From Oligoflexia bacterium (GTDB lineage Bacteria; Bdellovibrionota_C; UBA2361; JBGSMV01), in assembly GCA_019694515.1 (NCBI GenBank), contig JAIBBU010000012.1, positions 1 through 64,000 on the forward strand: 64,000 nucleotides of DNA. The letters are read 5' to 3'. Below the pieces are notes generated by a model. That model saw only the letters and a list, made by a program, of their open reading frames with translations, was not told the origin of the DNA and did no database searches. The first letter of the stretch is position 1, and each line of letters begins with the position of its first letter. This document shows, one piece after another, positions 62,242 to 64,000 of the stretch. A program made the translations under genes and the position numbers.

Positions 62242-63142
62242 TGACTATGAGCGCTGCGATCTTTGTCAGGAACAATGCGGTTTTGATCGCGCCCAGGAGG
62301 TACGCCGCGTCAATTGCCATGTGCGTAGCCACCGCCAAGACATTTTCACAGTTTGGCGCTGTCCCAGCTGCAGCAGCCTGCATTCCAAGGAAGCGGTCGA
62401 TTTAGCCAAGTACTACGCCGACTACCCGTTAAAGAAACACAAGCCTACTATTCACACCCATATTGCCTATCGTAATCGCCATCGCTTGCTGAAGCGCTGG
62501 GGCCTCGGCGCTAATAACTCGATTTTAGATTTCGGCTGCGGCACCGGACTTTTCGTGAAATACATGCGACAGCGCGGATACCAGGTTAGCGGATTTGATG
62601 CTTTCGTCCCGGAATTTTCCGACTCTCAAGCTCTGGCTCGTAACTATGACGCGGTTCTTTCCTTCGACGTAATCGAGCACCTTGATCGTCCCGCCGAGCT
62701 TTTCCAACAGCTCTTTGATCTAACTGCCCCGGGAGGACTGCTAGTAGTCGGAACCCCCGATGCCTCCGGCTTGGACCTGGGGGCCAAAATCCCTCCCGTG
62801 GAGCTCTCTCAACCCTTCCACCGGCACATTCTCTCGGAGCAAGCACTAATTCAGATCGCAAAACGCTTCGATCTTATCCCTGAATTTGCGTTCAGACGTT
62901 CCTATTTCGACTCCTTGATTCCAACCGTAAATATGCGCTTTATGTGGGCGTATCTGAATGCTTCCGGGGGCATGCTGGACTCCATGGTCGAACCAATTAA
63001 TTGGGGACGCGTTTTACGCTCTCCGCGGTTAATTTTCTATGCCTTGGCGGGATACTTTTTGTACGAACCTGGGAACATGATCATTGCGTTTCGAAAGCCG
63101 CACGCTGAAGCTCTCGAGGTTCGACGCGCTGGCAATCAATAG
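62231..63142 (+). CDS. SAM-dependent methyltransferase with N-terminal zinc-finger-like segment
   Basis: This is a class I methyltransferase of 303 residues. An N-terminal Cys-rich segment (CDLCQEQC, CPSCSS) may bind zinc. The SAM site follows (SILDFGCGTGLFVKYMRQRGYQVSGFDAF; FDVIEHLDRPAELFQQLFDLTAPGGLLVVGTPD), and a hydrophobic stretch lies near the C-terminus. ATG 62231 has GGAGG at 62219-62223 with a 7-base spacer and overlaps the glycosyltransferase by 11 bases, so the pair is coupled. They may together decorate the same glycan or small molecule. Confidence 0.92.
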   Translation: MPVSDYERCDLCQEQCGFDRAQEVRRVNCHVRSHRQDIFTVWRCPSCSSLHSKEAVDLAKYYADYPLKKHKPTIHTHIAYRNRHRLLKRWGLGANNSILDFGCGTGLFVKYMRQRGYQVSGFDAFVPEFSDSQALARNYDAVLSFDVIEHLDRPAELFQQLFDLTAPGGLLVVGTPDASGLDLGAKIPPVELSQPFHRHILSEQALIQIAKRFDLIPEFAFRRSYFDSLIPTVNMRFMWAYLNASGGMLDSMVEPINWGRVLRSPRLIFYALAGYFLYEPGNMIIAFRKPHAEALEVRRAGNQ

Positions 63143-63151
63143 GGCGGCTTT

Positions 63152-64000
63152 TCAATCAAGCAAAGCCCGAATTCTCTGAATCCGCTTATTAATCGGCGGA
63201 TGGGTAGACCAAATCGAATCTCGATTGGCATCAGTCAGCTTCCTGGTCGGACTCACGATATAGAGATGCTCCGTGGCCCGATTGGCAGCCTCCAACGGAT
63301 CAGGATCGGAAGAGAGTTTGAGCAGTGCCGTCACCAGGCCGTTGGGATTACGCGTCAAACGAACCGAGGTGGCGTCAGCAAGAAACTCGCGCTGTCGGGA
63401 GACCGCCAGCTGCACGAGCTTGGCGACCACCGGAGCGAGCAATGCGAGCGCCAGGGCCAGCACCAGAAATACTACTTGAGCAGCTCCGCCCGACTTTCGA
63501 TCCGAACGACCGCGCGGTCCTCCGAAGCGCAGAGCCCGCCAGAAAAAATCACACAGCAAGACAATCGCACCGGCGAGCACAGCCGTGATCATCATTAAAC
63601 GGATGTCATAATTTACAATGTGCCCAAATTCATGAGCAATCACTGCCTGGAGCTCTTCCCGATTGAGCTTGCTGCGGAGCCCCGTGGTAACAGCTATAGC
63701 TGCATGGCGCGGGTCCCGCCCGGTGGCAAAGGCATTCGGCGCGCTGTCATCGATTAGATATATTTTGGGCGGTGCAACCCCTGCCGCGATCGCGATCTCC
63801 TCAACCACATTTTGCAGTTCTCGGTCGTCCGCCGGGTTTAAGGGGGTTGCGCCCGACACGGCCATGACGATCGAAGCCCCCTTGTAGTACCCGATCAACG
63901 CACCAAAACCGCCCAAGGCTACAGCCAGCAGCGCCCCCCCAATCATCGCCGCAGGACTCACCTGGCCCAGCAGGGCTGTCGGAATGACTGCACCGGCCAG
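63152..64000 (-). CDS. htpX: HtpX-like M48 membrane zinc metalloprotease (5' end outside window)
   Basis: This is an inner-membrane quality-control protease. The active site HEFGH (in VIAHEFGHIVNYD) and the substrate-side DDSAPNAFATGRDPRHAAIAVTTGL match HtpX/M48B; two hydrophobic helices follow. The reading frame continues upstream without a stop to position 64000 (LAGAVIPTALLGQ precedes the GTG at 63961), so the true start and first helix lie beyond the window. It is convergent with the methyltransferase gene. Confidence 0.93.
   Translation of the reverse strand: MAGAVIPTALLGQVSPAAMIGGALLAVALGGFGALIGYYKGASIVMAVSGATPLNPADDRELQNVVEEIAIAAGVAPPKIYLIDDSAPNAFATGRDPRHAAIAVTTGLRSKLNREELQAVIAHEFGHIVNYDIRLMMITAVLAGAIVLLCDFFWRALRFGGPRGRSDRKSGGAAQVVFLVLALALALLAPVVAKLVQLAVSRQREFLADATSVRLTRNPNGLVTALLKLSSDPDPLEAANRATEHLYIVSPTRKLTDANRDSIWSTHPPINKRIQRIRALLD

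Overview
This 64 kb window is an ordinary chromosomal segment of a Gram-negative (diderm) bacterium of moderate GC content, tightly packed and coding on both strands. Diderm markers are LolC/LolD lipoprotein-export genes, a TonB-dependent receptor, an outer-membrane barrel, PlsB, several lipoproteins and many signal peptides. The order lysS-lolC-lolD, one bifunctional RelA/SpoT downstream of rpoZ, and the FG-GAP, PD40, FecR-TPR and eukaryotic-type kinase genes fit a deltaproteobacterial-grade lineage (old Deltaproteobacteria, Myxococcota/Bdellovibrionota type). The exact taxon cannot be read from the window. I saw no intact insertion sequence, prophage, CRISPR array or rRNA.

Layout. 1-3.4 kb: lysS-lolC-lolD (minus strand; lolD runs off the left edge). 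3.5-14.7 kb: accessory genes, including secreted proteins, an orphan periplasmic binding protein, an alpha/beta hydrolase, 3-methyladenine glycosylase, an FG-GAP protein, a GT39-type glycosyltransferase, and an unrecognised gene bracketed by REP-like repeats next to a CpdA-like phosphoesterase. 14.8-19.8 kb: a PD40 propeller protein and a FecR-TPR-barrel fusion. 20-27.3 kb: coaD-ndk-rlmN, a DsbD-like protein, a Ser/Thr kinase with HEAT repeats, and a DUF971 protein that appears to start at CTG. 27.3-34.9 kb: rpoZ-relA/spoT-htrA-mutL-miaA-accA, probably one minus-strand operon. 35-43 kb: an SH3-like membrane protein, lipoprotein-plsB, a DUF3352-like lipoprotein, small proteins and an Rrf2 regulator. 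43-47 kb: a second Ser/Thr kinase and a surface-sugar cassette (GT2 plus two nucleotide-sugar epimerases). 47.2-51 kb: a MetE-like protein, RNase P RNA, a zinc-ribbon protein, tRNA-Ile2(CAU) followed by a structured tandem repeat, and ychF. 51-63 kb: a signalling/envelope region with a CHASE8-type hybrid kinase, a FeeM-like synthase fused to a receiver domain, an OmpR-type regulator, a VAO-type flavin oxidase, a TonB receptor with an in-frame amber codon, a YfiR-like protein, a GT1 glycosyltransferase and a methyltransferase. 63.1 kb to the end: a partial M48/HtpX peptidase.

The best candidate for something undescribed is the 51-61 kb region. An N-acyl-amino-acid-synthase-like (FeeM/GNAT) domain sits in one polypeptide with a degenerate ATPase-like segment and a receiver domain. 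Around it are a hybrid kinase whose periplasmic domain looks like the CHASE8 domain of YfiN, a YfiR-like periplasmic protein, a TonB receptor and a para-alkylphenol-type flavin oxidase. Together these could make, modify, take up and sense a small acylated molecule; that link is inference. Other notable points are an RNase P RNA with a duplicated P12 arm, wedged between two genes with no room for a separate promoter; a receptor gene whose missing C-terminal barrel strands are encoded in frame after a TAG; and the CTG start of the DUF971 gene, with an ideal Shine-Dalgarno sequence.
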